Under the pieces are notes generated by a model. The model saw nothing but the letters and a program-made list of their open reading frames with translations, was not told where the DNA came from and did not search any database. A program made the translations under genes and the position numbers. DNA of 64,000 nt from an uncultured Stenotrophomonas sp. (GTDB lineage: Bacteria > Pseudomonadota > Gammaproteobacteria > Xanthomonadales > Xanthomonadaceae): positions 124,001 to 188,000 of the forward strand of contig NZ_CAJYVQ010000011.1 of the NCBI RefSeq assembly GCF_913778665.1, given 5' to 3'. Below are positions 42,858-51,274 of this stretch, piece after piece. Position 1 is the first letter of the stretch. Each line of letters begins with the position of its first letter.

Positions 42858-44363
42858 TCACTCGGCCTCCAGCTCAGCGACAATGCGGCGCAGCCGCGCG
42901 TCAGTGGGTGCGAGTTCGGCAGCTTTGCGGTAGTTGGCTTTCGCCAGATCGAGCTGACCGTTGGCACGCTGGGCCTCGCCCAAGCTGTCGTACACGTTGG
43001 CGGAATCCGGATGTGCGTTGGCATTCCACTGGAAGACTGCCACCGACTCAGGCACACGCTTCATTCTCAACAGGCGGTAGCCCAGCGAATTCAGCGCCTG
43101 CTCGGAAACATCGTACGGTCCACCGCCGGCGCCCAGCCCTTCATACGCACGGGTCATGCCCGGCACGCCCTGCGTCAGCGCCAGCGGCACCAGCAAGGTG
43201 CCCAGATTCTTCTTGGCCAGCACAACCGGCTTGCCGTGCAGCACGCCCATCAGCTCCCTGCCCAGGGTCACTGCTGTCTCGCCTTGCCAGTAATTGTCCA
43301 GCACGATCACTACCGACCGGTCCTGCTCGGCGCGCAGCCAATAGGCCTGGTAGCCGGGCACGCTGCCGGTGTGCGATTCCACCTGGTACGTGCCGCTGGC
43401 CGGCGACGACCAGGTGTCCACCTCCCAGCCATAGCCATAACCGGAACGGTAGCTGGTCCACATCGCGCGGCGCGACGATTCGCGCAGCAGCGTATCGCCC
43501 TGCAACGCCTGGTCGAGGCGGAACAGATCGTCGACCGTGGAATAAACCCCGGCCGCCGAGTAGGAAACGCTGGGGTCAATCGGCGTGGGGCGCGCCAGGC
43601 TGAAGTCTGGCCGGGTCTGGTAGCCGGTGGCCAGGCGCGGAATCAGCTCGCTGGCGTGATACAGCCCGCTGTCCCGCATGCCGGCCTTGTCCAGAATCCG
43701 TTGCTGGAGGTTGGCTTCGTAGCTGGCACCGGTCACGCTCTCGATGATCAGGCCAAGCAGGAAGAAGCCGTTGTTGTTGTAGCGCATTTCCGCACCCGGA
43801 GCGCTCTGCAGCGTCGCCGGAATCCACGCCTTGGCGAAGTCGACGGGCTGCAATGCGATCCGGGCCTGCGTCTGCCACCACGGGTCTTCATAGTTGCGCG
43901 GCAGGTCTGCGATGCCCGAGGTATGGTTCAGCAGCTGCGCCACGGTCACTGCGGCCGCCGGCGTGCCCGCATACAGTGTCGGCAGGTACTCGCCCAGCGT
44001 GCCGTCCAGTCGCAGCTTGTTTTCCTGCACCAGCTGCATCACCAGGATCGCGGTGATCGGCTTGGTCAACGAGCCGATACGGAACACCCCGTCCTCGGTG
44101 TTCGGCACCTGCCATTCCCGGTTGGCCAGCCCGTGCGCGCCGCGATACAGGATCTGCCCATGCTGGGCGACCAGCACGACGCCATTGAAGTCGCGGTTTG
44201 CCGCGTAGCTGTCGACCAGCTGCTTCAGCTCGGCCGGGCGCGTGTCTGCCCTGGCCGGCGCCGCAGTGCCGGCCAGCACCGCAAGCAAACCTGCCAATGC
44301 AAACACATTCCGCAGCGCGGACCGTTTCCCTTCCATGGTGTACCGCAGGATGGCGCTGGACAT
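42858..44363 (-). CDS. exported beta-lactamase-fold serine hydrolase with C-terminal TPR
   Basis: 501 residues. Signal peptide FALAGLLAVLAGTAAPARA. Penicillin-binding-fold motifs: SLTK (S-x-x-K nucleophile), YNN (Y-x-N) and HTGS in place of KTG. The last 90 residues form TPR-like helices (VAVFQWNANAHPDSANVYDS, AKANYRKAAELAPTDARLR). Such proteins are esterases or peptidases more often than true beta-lactamases. The start at 44363 is favoured by GAGG about 8 nt upstream. Confidence 0.87.
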   Translation of the reverse strand: MSSAILRYTMEGKRSALRNVFALAGLLAVLAGTAAPARADTRPAELKQLVDSYAANRDFNGVVLVAQHGQILYRGAHGLANREWQVPNTEDGVFRIGSLTKPITAILVMQLVQENKLRLDGTLGEYLPTLYAGTPAAAVTVAQLLNHTSGIADLPRNYEDPWWQTQARIALQPVDFAKAWIPATLQSAPGAEMRYNNNGFFLLGLIIESVTGASYEANLQQRILDKAGMRDSGLYHASELIPRLATGYQTRPDFSLARPTPIDPSVSYSAAGVYSTVDDLFRLDQALQGDTLLRESSRRAMWTSYRSGYGYGWEVDTWSSPASGTYQVESHTGSVPGYQAYWLRAEQDRSVVIVLDNYWQGETAVTLGRELMGVLHGKPVVLAKKNLGTLLVPLALTQGVPGMTRAYEGLGAGGGPYDVSEQALNSLGYRLLRMKRVPESVAVFQWNANAHPDSANVYDSLGEAQRANGQLDLAKANYRKAAELAPTDARLRRIVAELEAE

Positions 44364-44442
44364 CGCGTGACCTCACTCATCGATGCCGCAGTGTAGCGGT
44401 GCCGGGCGGCGTTCATGCCTGCTGGCAGCCATGACTGATGGC

Positions 44443-45315
44443 CTAGGCATGGCCGCCAGATCCCGCACGCCGCCGGTAGGCTTCCATCCAGTCCAGCGAG
44501 GGCGCGATACCGCCGAACGGGAAGAAATGCGGGCTGATCTGGCCACTTCCCGCGTCCAATCCGCTCACCAAGTGGTCCACGAACACCTCCGGCCCCGCAT
44601 TGCCGAGCAACCGGCCGATGGAGATGCCGTACCGGGACAGCATCGATGCGCTGGCACCAACACCGCACATCGCGGCATAGCGCAGCAGGCGCGCAATGCT
44701 GGCAGGCCCCGGCACGCCGACCAGCACCGGATGACGGATACCGCGTGCGCGCAACGCATCCAGCCAGGCCAGCACGATGCCTGCATCGAACGCGAACTGG
44801 GTGATGATCAACGGCGCCATGCCGCGCTGCGTGATGCTCTGGCACTTGTGTTCCAGCACCTGCCAGCACTCGGCAGTGCTCATCACCGGATGACCTTCCG
44901 GATGACCACCGACGGCAACGACCTTGATGCCGGCGCGCTCGAGAAGGCCGCTGCGGATGATCGATGCGCTGTCCGCGAATGGCCCGGCGGGCGTGGCCAG
45001 GTCGCCACCGACCAGCAGGCATTGCTGTACCCCCGCCTCGCCGGCAGCGCGATTGATGAAGCGTTCCAGCGCGGCGCGTGATGGGACACGCCGCGCGGCA
45101 ACATGCAGCATCGGCGCAAAGCCCAGCTCGTGGACCGTGCGCGCTGCCGCCAGCCGCGTTTCGTCATCGTCGTTGGCCAGCCAGGGGATGGAGATCGTCG
45201 TGCCGGGGGCAATGCGGGCGGCCTCGGCACGCAGCGCAGGCATCGCCTTCGCGCTGACTTCCAGTGAAAGCGTGTCGATGAAGGCGGCGGCCCGCGATGG
45301 GACGTGCGCTGGCAT
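44443..45315 (-). CDS. methylenetetrahydrofolate reductase-like protein
   Basis: 290 residues with the MetF TIM-barrel pattern: DTLSLEVSAKAMP near the start, CLLVGGDLATPAG, VAVGGHPEGHPVM, and PLIITQFAFDAG with the Gln-Phe-Phe-like step. It should bind FAD and folate and make 5-methyl-THF, although some residues diverge from housekeeping MetF. It overlaps the LysR-type gene by TGATG and belongs to the methionine locus. Because the neighbouring MesD family does not need methyl-folate, its real role is open. Confidence 0.8.
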   Translation of the reverse strand: MPAHVPSRAAAFIDTLSLEVSAKAMPALRAEAARIAPGTTISIPWLANDDDETRLAAARTVHELGFAPMLHVAARRVPSRAALERFINRAAGEAGVQQCLLVGGDLATPAGPFADSASIIRSGLLERAGIKVVAVGGHPEGHPVMSTAECWQVLEHKCQSITQRGMAPLIITQFAFDAGIVLAWLDALRARGIRHPVLVGVPGPASIARLLRYAAMCGVGASASMLSRYGISIGRLLGNAGPEVFVDHLVSGLDAGSGQISPHFFPFGGIAPSLDWMEAYRRRAGSGGHA

Positions 45316-46229
45316 CAGCCGGCGCCGCGCGCATTGCTGGCGACCGGCGTACTGTTCCGCGCCAGCTCGATGAAGGCTTCCAGGTAGTCGATGCCGGTGT
45401 CGGTCTGGCGTGCCCCCAGATAGATCTGCTTGGGAATGCCTTTTGCACCCAGGCGCACAGGCACCACGTCCATGCGCGCAGCGTACTCCTCCACCAGCCA
45501 GCGAGGCATCGCCGCCACGCCGCGGCCGCTGGCCACCATCTGCATCATGATGTCGGTGGTCTCGATGGCCTTGTGCCGCCGCGGCGTGATGCCGGCCGGC
45601 AGCAGGAACTGGTTGTAGATGTCCAGGCGCTCGAACGGCACCGGGTAGCTGATCAGCACTTCCTGGGCGAGCTGGCGCGGCTTTACATGGTCGACCTTGG
45701 CCAGCGCATGACTGCTGGCCACCACCAGCACCTGCTCGTAGTCGAACACCGGGACGAATTTCAGGCCTGGCTTCAGCAGCGGATCGGGGGTGACCAGCAG
45801 GTCGATCTCGTAGCCGAACAGTGCGCCGATACCGCCGAACTGGAACTTCTGCTTGACGTCCACATCCACGTCAGGCCACGCGGCCAGATACGGCGAGACG
45901 ATCTTCAGCAGCCACTGGTAGCAGGGATGGCATTCCATGCCGATGCGCAGGGTGCCGCGCTCGCCCTGCGCGAACTGGCCCAGCCGCTCCTCGGCAAGGT
46001 CCAGCTGCGGCAGCACGCGGTTGGCCACGGCCAGCAGATACTGCCCGGCCTGGGTCAGGCGCAGGCTGCGGCCCTCGCGCAGCCAGATGTCGGTGCCCAG
46101 CTGCTGCTCCAGCTTCTTCATGCTGTGGCTCAGCGCCGACTGGGTCAGGTTGAGCACGCCGGCGGCAGCGGTGAGCGAACCCTGCTGCTCGACCTGCTGC
46201 ACGATGCTCAGGTGGATTCGTTCCAGCAT
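45315..46229 (-). CDS. LysR-family regulator (MetR-like)
   Basis: 304 residues. The N-terminal winged HTH reads LTAAAGVLNLTQSALSHSMK, then comes the LysR effector domain with GTLRIGMECHPCYQWLLK, as in MetR, which senses homocysteine. It is co-transcribed with the MetF-like gene and divergent from the FMN reductase / DUF1852 / MesD genes. A T-N11-A-type palindrome lies between (46256-46278). Confidence 0.9.
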   Translation of the reverse strand: MLERIHLSIVQQVEQQGSLTAAAGVLNLTQSALSHSMKKLEQQLGTDIWLREGRSLRLTQAGQYLLAVANRVLPQLDLAEERLGQFAQGERGTLRIGMECHPCYQWLLKIVSPYLAAWPDVDVDVKQKFQFGGIGALFGYEIDLLVTPDPLLKPGLKFVPVFDYEQVLVVASSHALAKVDHVKPRQLAQEVLISYPVPFERLDIYNQFLLPAGITPRRHKAIETTDIMMQMVASGRGVAAMPRWLVEEYAARMDVVPVRLGAKGIPKQIYLGARQTDTGIDYLEAFIELARNSTPVASNARGAG

Positions 46230-46255
46230 AACGATGAATCCCGCTCATGGATGTG

Positions 46256-46278
46256 TGAAGTAAAACCATTTTACGTCA
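46256..46278. promoter_or_regulatory. LysR-type operator in the methionine divergent promoter
   Basis: GTAAAA-CCA-TTTTAC (46260-46274) is perfect and is flanked by TGA and TCA, extending the symmetry to 23 bp with one mismatch pair. It fits a MetR-like binding site controlling both directions. Confidence 0.7.
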
Positions 46279-46304
46279 TGGAAGGCCATGGCTAGCATCG
46301 GGTC

Positions 46305-46892
46305 ATGCATTCAGCCAACCGCCCCCTCCGTATCGTCGCCGTTTCCGGTGGCCTGCAGCGCCCATCGCGCGCGGCCACCCTGTGCGAACACCTGCTGGAC
46401 CTGATCGGCGAGCTCGCGCCCAGCGACCCGTACCTGATCGAACTGGGCGGGCTGGCGCCGCAGCTGGGCGGTGCACTCTGGCGCTCGCAGCTGCCTGACA
46501 GCGTGGAGCGCGAGCTGGTCGCGGTCGAGCAGGCCGACGTGCTGGTGGTGACAACGCCGGTCTATCGCGGCTCATACACCGGTCTGTTCAAGCATTTCTT
46601 CGACTTCATCGATCAGGACGCGCTGGTCGACACCCCGATCCTCCTCGCCGCCACCGGCGGCAGCGAGCGCCATGCGCTGATGATCGACCACCAGCTGCGG
46701 CCGCTCTTCAGCTTCTTCCAGGCCCGCACCCTGCCGCTGGGCGTATACGCGACCGACCGCGATTTCGCCGACGGCCGCTTGCACAACGCAGCGCTGATCG
46801 AGCGCGCGCGCCTGGCGGTACAGCGGGCGGTGCCGCTGCTGGCGCTGCCCCGCCGCGCGCTGCCTCTTGCCGAAACCACCGAAGTTCCCTGA
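46305..46892 (+). CDS. NADPH-dependent FMN reductase (MsuE-like)
   Basis: 195 residues of the flavodoxin-like FMN reductase family: IVAVSGGLQRPSRA near the N-terminus, VLVVTTPVYRGSYTGLFKHF and LLAATGGSERHALMIDHQL. MsuE-type enzymes supply FMNH2 to two-component monooxygenases in sulfur metabolism. Here it is first in an operon with DUF1852 and MesD, so it may deliver reduced flavin to the oxygen-dependent methionine synthase system. Confidence 0.88.
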   Translation: MHSANRPLRIVAVSGGLQRPSRAATLCEHLLDLIGELAPSDPYLIELGGLAPQLGGALWRSQLPDSVERELVAVEQADVLVVTTPVYRGSYTGLFKHFFDFIDQDALVDTPILLAATGGSERHALMIDHQLRPLFSFFQARTLPLGVYATDRDFADGRLHNAALIERARLAVQRAVPLLALPRRALPLAETTEVP

Positions 46893-46948
46893 ATGCCGGG
46901 TGCCCTTGCCTGCATCCGGATGTCACCCTGCAACACGGAACGCCGCCC

Positions 46949-47926
46949 ATGACGACCCACACCTTCGCCTTCAGCATTACGCGCATCCCCTTCAACGAGG
47001 ACTATCAGCCCGCTGAAGGCACGCGCATCACCACCAATTTCGCCAACCTCGCCCGCGGTGCGTCGCGCCAGGAAAACCTGCGCAACACCATCAGCATGAT
47101 CAACAACCGCTTCAATGACCTGGCGCACTGGGACAACCCGAGCGCGGACCGTTACGCGGTCGAGCTGGACATCATCTCGGTGGAGATGCACATCAACGGC
47201 GACGACGGCAACGATCCGTTCCCCTTGATTGAGGTGCTGCGACCGACCATCGTCGATCTGCGGACCGGCATGCGCACCGAAGGTATCGTCGGCAACAACT
47301 TCTCGTCCTACGTGCGTGACTACGATTTCAGCGTAGTACTGCCCGCCAGCAACGAGGGCAAGCCCACCTTCGGTATCCCGGAAGGCTTCGGCGACCTGCA
47401 TGGCAAGCTGTTCAAGCACTTCCTGGAGTCGGATGCCTACCGCGCCAACTTCAGCAAGGCGCCGGTGATCTGCATCAGCGTGTCCAGCAGCAAGACCTAC
47501 CACCGCACCGAGAACCAGCACCCGATCCTGGGCGTGGAATACCGGCAGGGCGACTTCTCCCCCACCGACCAGTACTTCGACAAGATGGGCCTGCAGGTGC
47601 GCTACTTCATGCCGCCAGGCAGCGTCGCGCCGCTGGCGTTCTACTTCCAGGGTGACCTGCTGGGCGACTACTCGAACCTGGAGCTGATCGGCACCATCAG
47701 CACCATGGAAGCGTTCCAGAAGATCTACCGCCCGGAAATCTACAACGCCAATTCGGTGGCCGGCAAGGTCTACCGCCCCAGCCTGAAGCACCAGGACTAT
47801 TCCTCCACCCGCATCGTCTACGACCGCGAAGAGCGCAGCCAGCTGGCGGTCAAGCAGGGCAAGTTCACCGAAGAACACTTCATCAAGCCATACCGCGCCG
47901 TGCTTGAGCAGTGGGCTGCCCGCTGA
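46949..47926 (+). CDS. mesX: DUF1852 protein, partner of MesD
   Basis: 325 residues starting MTTHTFAFSITRIPFNEDY, matching DUF1852. Published genetics (Price and colleagues, 2021) showed that core methionine synthases of the MesD family need a DUF1852 protein and oxygen, and not methyl-folate or cobalamin. The protein is soluble with no recognised catalytic motif. It lies between the flavin reductase and mesD. I infer it produces or presents the methyl donor oxidatively. Confidence 0.9.
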   Translation: MTTHTFAFSITRIPFNEDYQPAEGTRITTNFANLARGASRQENLRNTISMINNRFNDLAHWDNPSADRYAVELDIISVEMHINGDDGNDPFPLIEVLRPTIVDLRTGMRTEGIVGNNFSSYVRDYDFSVVLPASNEGKPTFGIPEGFGDLHGKLFKHFLESDAYRANFSKAPVICISVSSSKTYHRTENQHPILGVEYRQGDFSPTDQYFDKMGLQVRYFMPPGSVAPLAFYFQGDLLGDYSNLELIGTISTMEAFQKIYRPEIYNANSVAGKVYRPSLKHQDYSSTRIVYDREERSQLAVKQGKFTEEHFIKPYRAVLEQWAAR

Positions 47927-47965
47927 TCCATCGATTCCCCACTCGCCCCCAGGAAGCAAGACGCG

Positions 47966-49000
47966 ATGTCGACCAAGAAACTGTTCCCCACCTCCACCGC
48001 CGGCAGCCTGCCAAAGCCCTCCTGGCTGGCGGAGCCCGAAAAGCTGTGGTCGCCCTGGAAGCTGCAGGACGACGGCCTGGTTGAAGGCAAGCAGGATGCG
48101 CTGCGCCTGTCACTGCAGGAGCAACAGCACGCCGGCATTGATATCGTGAGCGACGGCGAGCAGACCCGGCAGCACTTCGTCACCACCTTCATCGAGCACC
48201 TCAACGGCGTCGATTTCGAGAAGCGCGAGACCGTGCGCATCCGCAACCGCTACGACGCCAGCGTGCCCACCGTGGTCGGCGCGGTCAGCCGCCCCAAGCC
48301 GGTATTCGTCGAGGACGCGAAGTTCCTGCGCCGGCAGACCACGCAGCCGATCAAGTGGGCACTGCCCGGCCCGATGACCATGATCGACACGCTGTACGAC
48401 GCGCACTACAAGAGCCGCGAGAAGCTGGCGTGGGAGTTTGCGAAGATCCTCAACGAGGAAGCCCGGGAGCTAGAGGCGGCCGGCGTCGACATCATCCAGT
48501 TCGATGAGCCGGCCTTCAACGTGTTCTTCGACGAAGTGAACGACTGGGGCGTGGCCGCCCTCGAACGGGCCGTGGAAGGCCTGAAGTGCGAAACCGCCGT
48601 GCATATCTGCTACGGCTACGGCATCAAGGCCAATACCGACTGGAAGCAGACGCTGGGTTCGGAGTGGCGCCAGTACGAGGAATCATTCCCGAAGCTGCAG
48701 ACCTCCAGCATCGATATCATCTCGCTGGAATGCCAGAACTCGCACGTGCCGATCGACCTGATCGAGCTGGTGCGCGGCAAGAAGGTGATGGTGGGCGCCA
48801 TTGACGTGGCTTCCAACACGGTGGAAACGCCGGAAGACGTGGCCAACACCCTACGCAAGGCACTGCGGTTCGTGGACGCCGACAAGCTGTACCCGAGTAC
48901 CAACTGCGGCATGGCGCCGCTGCCGCGGGAGGTGGCTCGCGGCAAGCTGTGCGCACTCAGCGCCGGGGCGAAGATCGTCCGTGAAGAGCTGTCGGTCTGA
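47966..49000 (+). CDS. mesD: core methionine synthase (MetE C-terminal-domain type)
   Basis: 344 residues equal to the catalytic C-terminal barrel of MetE without the folate-binding N-terminal domain. Zinc/homocysteine ligands are His and Cys in AVHICYGYG, Glu in ISLECQNS and Cys in YPSTNCGM; GSLPKPSW at the start is typical. It methylates homocysteine to methionine. Size, the DUF1852 neighbour and the aerobic host fit the MesD family. Confidence 0.92.
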   Translation: MSTKKLFPTSTAGSLPKPSWLAEPEKLWSPWKLQDDGLVEGKQDALRLSLQEQQHAGIDIVSDGEQTRQHFVTTFIEHLNGVDFEKRETVRIRNRYDASVPTVVGAVSRPKPVFVEDAKFLRRQTTQPIKWALPGPMTMIDTLYDAHYKSREKLAWEFAKILNEEARELEAAGVDIIQFDEPAFNVFFDEVNDWGVAALERAVEGLKCETAVHICYGYGIKANTDWKQTLGSEWRQYEESFPKLQTSSIDIISLECQNSHVPIDLIELVRGKKVMVGAIDVASNTVETPEDVANTLRKALRFVDADKLYPSTNCGMAPLPREVARGKLCALSAGAKIVREELSV

Positions 49001-49511
49001 CATCGCTTCGCAGGAACCGCGTCACTTGGGCCTGGCCGGAATCCGGCCTGGTTCCAGTATCCCGCTGCACATCAGGCTTGCGTGATGAGGCTGCACGCAG
49101 TGCGAGGGCCTGCTTGATGCGTTCAACCTCACCCGCCCCGGCTGCGTCCAGGCGCCGGGCCTGCTGCCGCTGCTCGCGCGTAGGCGCGCCCAGCGACGCC
49201 TCGGGCATCAAGGATACGGGTGCACCGACCAGGCGTGCCACCGCTTCACGCAGCGGCACCTGCGGGTAGACCCGCACCGCACACCAGCGTTCGGCGTAAC
49301 GCTTGGCCTGACTGAAGCTACTGGCGGCAACACGCTTGGCCTGCGACCGTGGTGGTGCGTGCAGGTACAGCAGGACACCAGGCGCGGCATCCGGCACGAT
49401 GCTCGCCAGCGGACGCCCGCTCCACCACAGATCCCAGCGCCCACCGCGCTCCATCCAGTTACCAGGGCGTGCGGCGGGCCGGTCATCGGTGCGGTCGAGG
49501 AAGGCGTGCAT
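48957..49511 (-). CDS. hypothetical protein
   Basis: 184 residues starting MHAFLDRTDDRPAARPGNWM. The N-terminal half is ordered (GRWDLWWSGRPLASIVPDAA, VLLYLHAPPRSQAKRVAASS, WCAVRVYPQVPLREAVARLV); the C-terminal half is Arg/Ala-rich and helical. No family is recognised. Its 3' end overlaps mesD on the other strand by 44 bp. Confidence 0.6.
   Translation of the reverse strand: MHAFLDRTDDRPAARPGNWMERGGRWDLWWSGRPLASIVPDAAPGVLLYLHAPPRSQAKRVAASSFSQAKRYAERWCAVRVYPQVPLREAVARLVGAPVSLMPEASLGAPTREQRQQARRLDAAGAGEVERIKQALALRAASSRKPDVQRDTGTRPDSGQAQVTRFLRSDVRPTALHGRSSPRR
49034..49048 (+). terminator. hairpin after mesD
   Basis: GGCCGG-AAT-CCGGCC, enclosed by a wider GGAACC (49013) / GGTTCC (49050) pair, begins 34 bp past the mesD stop. 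It lies inside the 3' part of the opposing gene. No T-tract is seen. Confidence 0.4.
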
Positions 49512-49596
49512 GGGCGAAAGAATACGATCGCCCGTCGCATGGGCTGAGACTGGAATCGCCCTCCGTTCGCCTGCCCGGGTCGCCGCCGCGCGGTAT

Positions 49597-49809
49597 TCAC
49601 CAGTCCGGGCCGAGCAGCTTCGCGACCTCGATTTCAAGCCGCTGCGCCGCTTCGGTCTGCGAGGCCACCTTGATGCACAGCCCGGACTGGGCCGGGCCCG
49701 GCTTCAGCTGATAGCGGTTGATGGTGCCGCCGCCCTCGCCGTCCAGCTCCACGCGCGCAACCAGCGTTCGGCCGTTGGCAATGAAAGTCCAATCCTGATA
49801 ATCGAACAT
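49597..49809 (-). CDS. small hypothetical protein
   Basis: 70 residues starting MFDYQDWTFIANGRTLVARV. It looks like a small beta-sheet plus helix domain (LDGEGGGTINRYQLKPGPAQ, QRLEIEVAKLLGPDW). No family is recognised. It precedes the 49511 gene on the same strand. Confidence 0.6.
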   Translation of the reverse strand: MFDYQDWTFIANGRTLVARVELDGEGGGTINRYQLKPGPAQSGLCIKVASQTEAAQRLEIEVAKLLGPDW

Positions 49810-49908
49810 TGCGTTTCCACACGAAAGCCGTCACGTGCGTGCCACTCTATGCGCGTCACCGGTGAAGAACCGCCGAAGAAAGCGTTCGCAGCACGTGGGC
49901 GCCACCGC

Positions 49909-51108
49909 TCAGCGCAGTGTCTGCGCCAGTTGCACAACGTCGGCAAAGAAGCCGCTGTAGTCGTCGCGCGGGGCCTCGTGGCTGTCGCGCCGGTGGATCA
50001 GGCGCAACGCCACGACCCGTTGTTCGGGGATGATCAACAGGTACTGGCCCAGATAGCCGTTGGCGGCGTAGCCAACGACCGGTCCGCGTGCGATGTCGTA
50101 GAGGTCGGCCAGCTTCAGGCCGCGTCCGGTGATTTCGCTGCCGTAGCGTTGTGGCCACTCCGGACCCAGCTGCTCGGCCAGCGCAGCAATCAACGCGGTC
50201 CTGCTATCGAAGCTGCGCCCGGCCGTGGACTGCAGGGCGGCCTGTACGCCGGCTTCCACGCCTCGCGCGGACAACAGATCGGCCACCTGCGGCTTCAGCT
50301 GATAGCGCTCCCATGCCGGAATCCGCCACCACAGCAGGCCCACGTCGGGCGAGCGTGCACTCTCAGCGGTCAGTAGCGCCACCGACCGCGCGCTCAGCAG
50401 GCGCGCTCCATCCGGCGCCACGCCGTCATCCAGCAGCAGTTGCCCGATGGCCGCCAGATCGGCTGCACGCAATGACAGCCCGGCCATGCCCAGCGGAGTG
50501 CCGGCCTCGTCCTTCATCCACGTGTAGTGGGTGATGCCCAGCGGCCTGAACAGGCGCGCGTCCAGGTACGCATCCAGCGGCTGGCCGGCCAGGCGTTGCA
50601 CGATACCCGGCAGCAGATTGGTGGCCTTGTTGTTGTACGAGAAGGTGCTGCCCGGCGCATGGCTCAGCTCCGCAGCCAGGGCCAGCTTCACCAGGTCGGG
50701 CGCGCCTTCCAGTTCTTCGCCGGCATTGGCCACGTTCTGCAGGCCTGAGGTGTGGTCCAGGAGCATGCGCACGGTGATGCCCTGTTTCTGGCCCTGCCTC
50801 CATTCGGGATAGATGCGGCTGACCGGCTCATCGATCGAGGCCAACGTGCCGTCGTCGAGCAGCAGGCCGATGGCCAGCGCCATCACCGACTTGGTGGCTG
50901 ACATCAAATGGACGGCATCCGCTGCGGCGGAAGGCTTCAGCTCAAGCAGGGTTTTTCCATCGTGCCTGATCAGCACCGCATCCGAGTGAGCGGCACGGGC
51001 ATTGCGCTCGATTGTGCCAAGCGCATCGTCGGTCGGGGTTGCAAGGACAGTCAGCGGGATCAGCAGCGCCAGCGCGAGGATGCGGCGGAACCAGTGTACG
51101 GATGTCAT
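49909..51108 (-). CDS. exported beta-lactamase-fold serine hydrolase
   Basis: 399 residues with a signal peptide (ILALALLIPLTVLATP). Motifs: SATK (S-x-x-K) in HLMSATKSVM, LLDHTSGLQN, YNN in FSYNNKATN. The third motif is not evident as KTG; GYLGQYLLIIPE occupies the usual area. An esterase or peptidase is more likely than a resistance enzyme. A BlaI/CopY-type palindrome lies 28 bp upstream. Confidence 0.88.
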   Translation of the reverse strand: MTSVHWFRRILALALLIPLTVLATPTDDALGTIERNARAAHSDAVLIRHDGKTLLELKPSAAADAVHLMSATKSVMALAIGLLLDDGTLASIDEPVSRIYPEWRQGQKQGITVRMLLDHTSGLQNVANAGEELEGAPDLVKLALAAELSHAPGSTFSYNNKATNLLPGIVQRLAGQPLDAYLDARLFRPLGITHYTWMKDEAGTPLGMAGLSLRAADLAAIGQLLLDDGVAPDGARLLSARSVALLTAESARSPDVGLLWWRIPAWERYQLKPQVADLLSARGVEAGVQAALQSTAGRSFDSRTALIAALAEQLGPEWPQRYGSEITGRGLKLADLYDIARGPVVGYAANGYLGQYLLIIPEQRVVALRLIHRRDSHEAPRDDYSGFFADVVQLAQTLR

Positions 51109-51135
51109 GGAGGCCTCATTCGATGAATGCCGCTA

Positions 51136-51163
51136 CAGCATGACTACAGATGTAGTCATGCTG
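51136..51163. promoter_or_regulatory. 28-bp inverted repeat, BlaI/MecI/CopY-type operator
   Basis: CAGCATGACTACA pairs perfectly with TGTAGTCATGCTG around GA. The centre GACTACA-N2-TGTAGTC contains the TACA-N2-TGTA consensus of the BlaI/MecI/CopY family. It lies between the divergent serine hydrolase (51108) and MFS gene (51275). No blaI gene is in the window. Confidence 0.7.
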
Positions 51164-51274
51164 CAGTGCCTGAAGTCATGCCGCCTGCTGCGCGACGCGA
51201 TCATCACGGCGGGACACGCATAACTCCCCCACCCGGCACCCGCCGTGGTGCCTCTGGATTGACGAATCGCCGCC

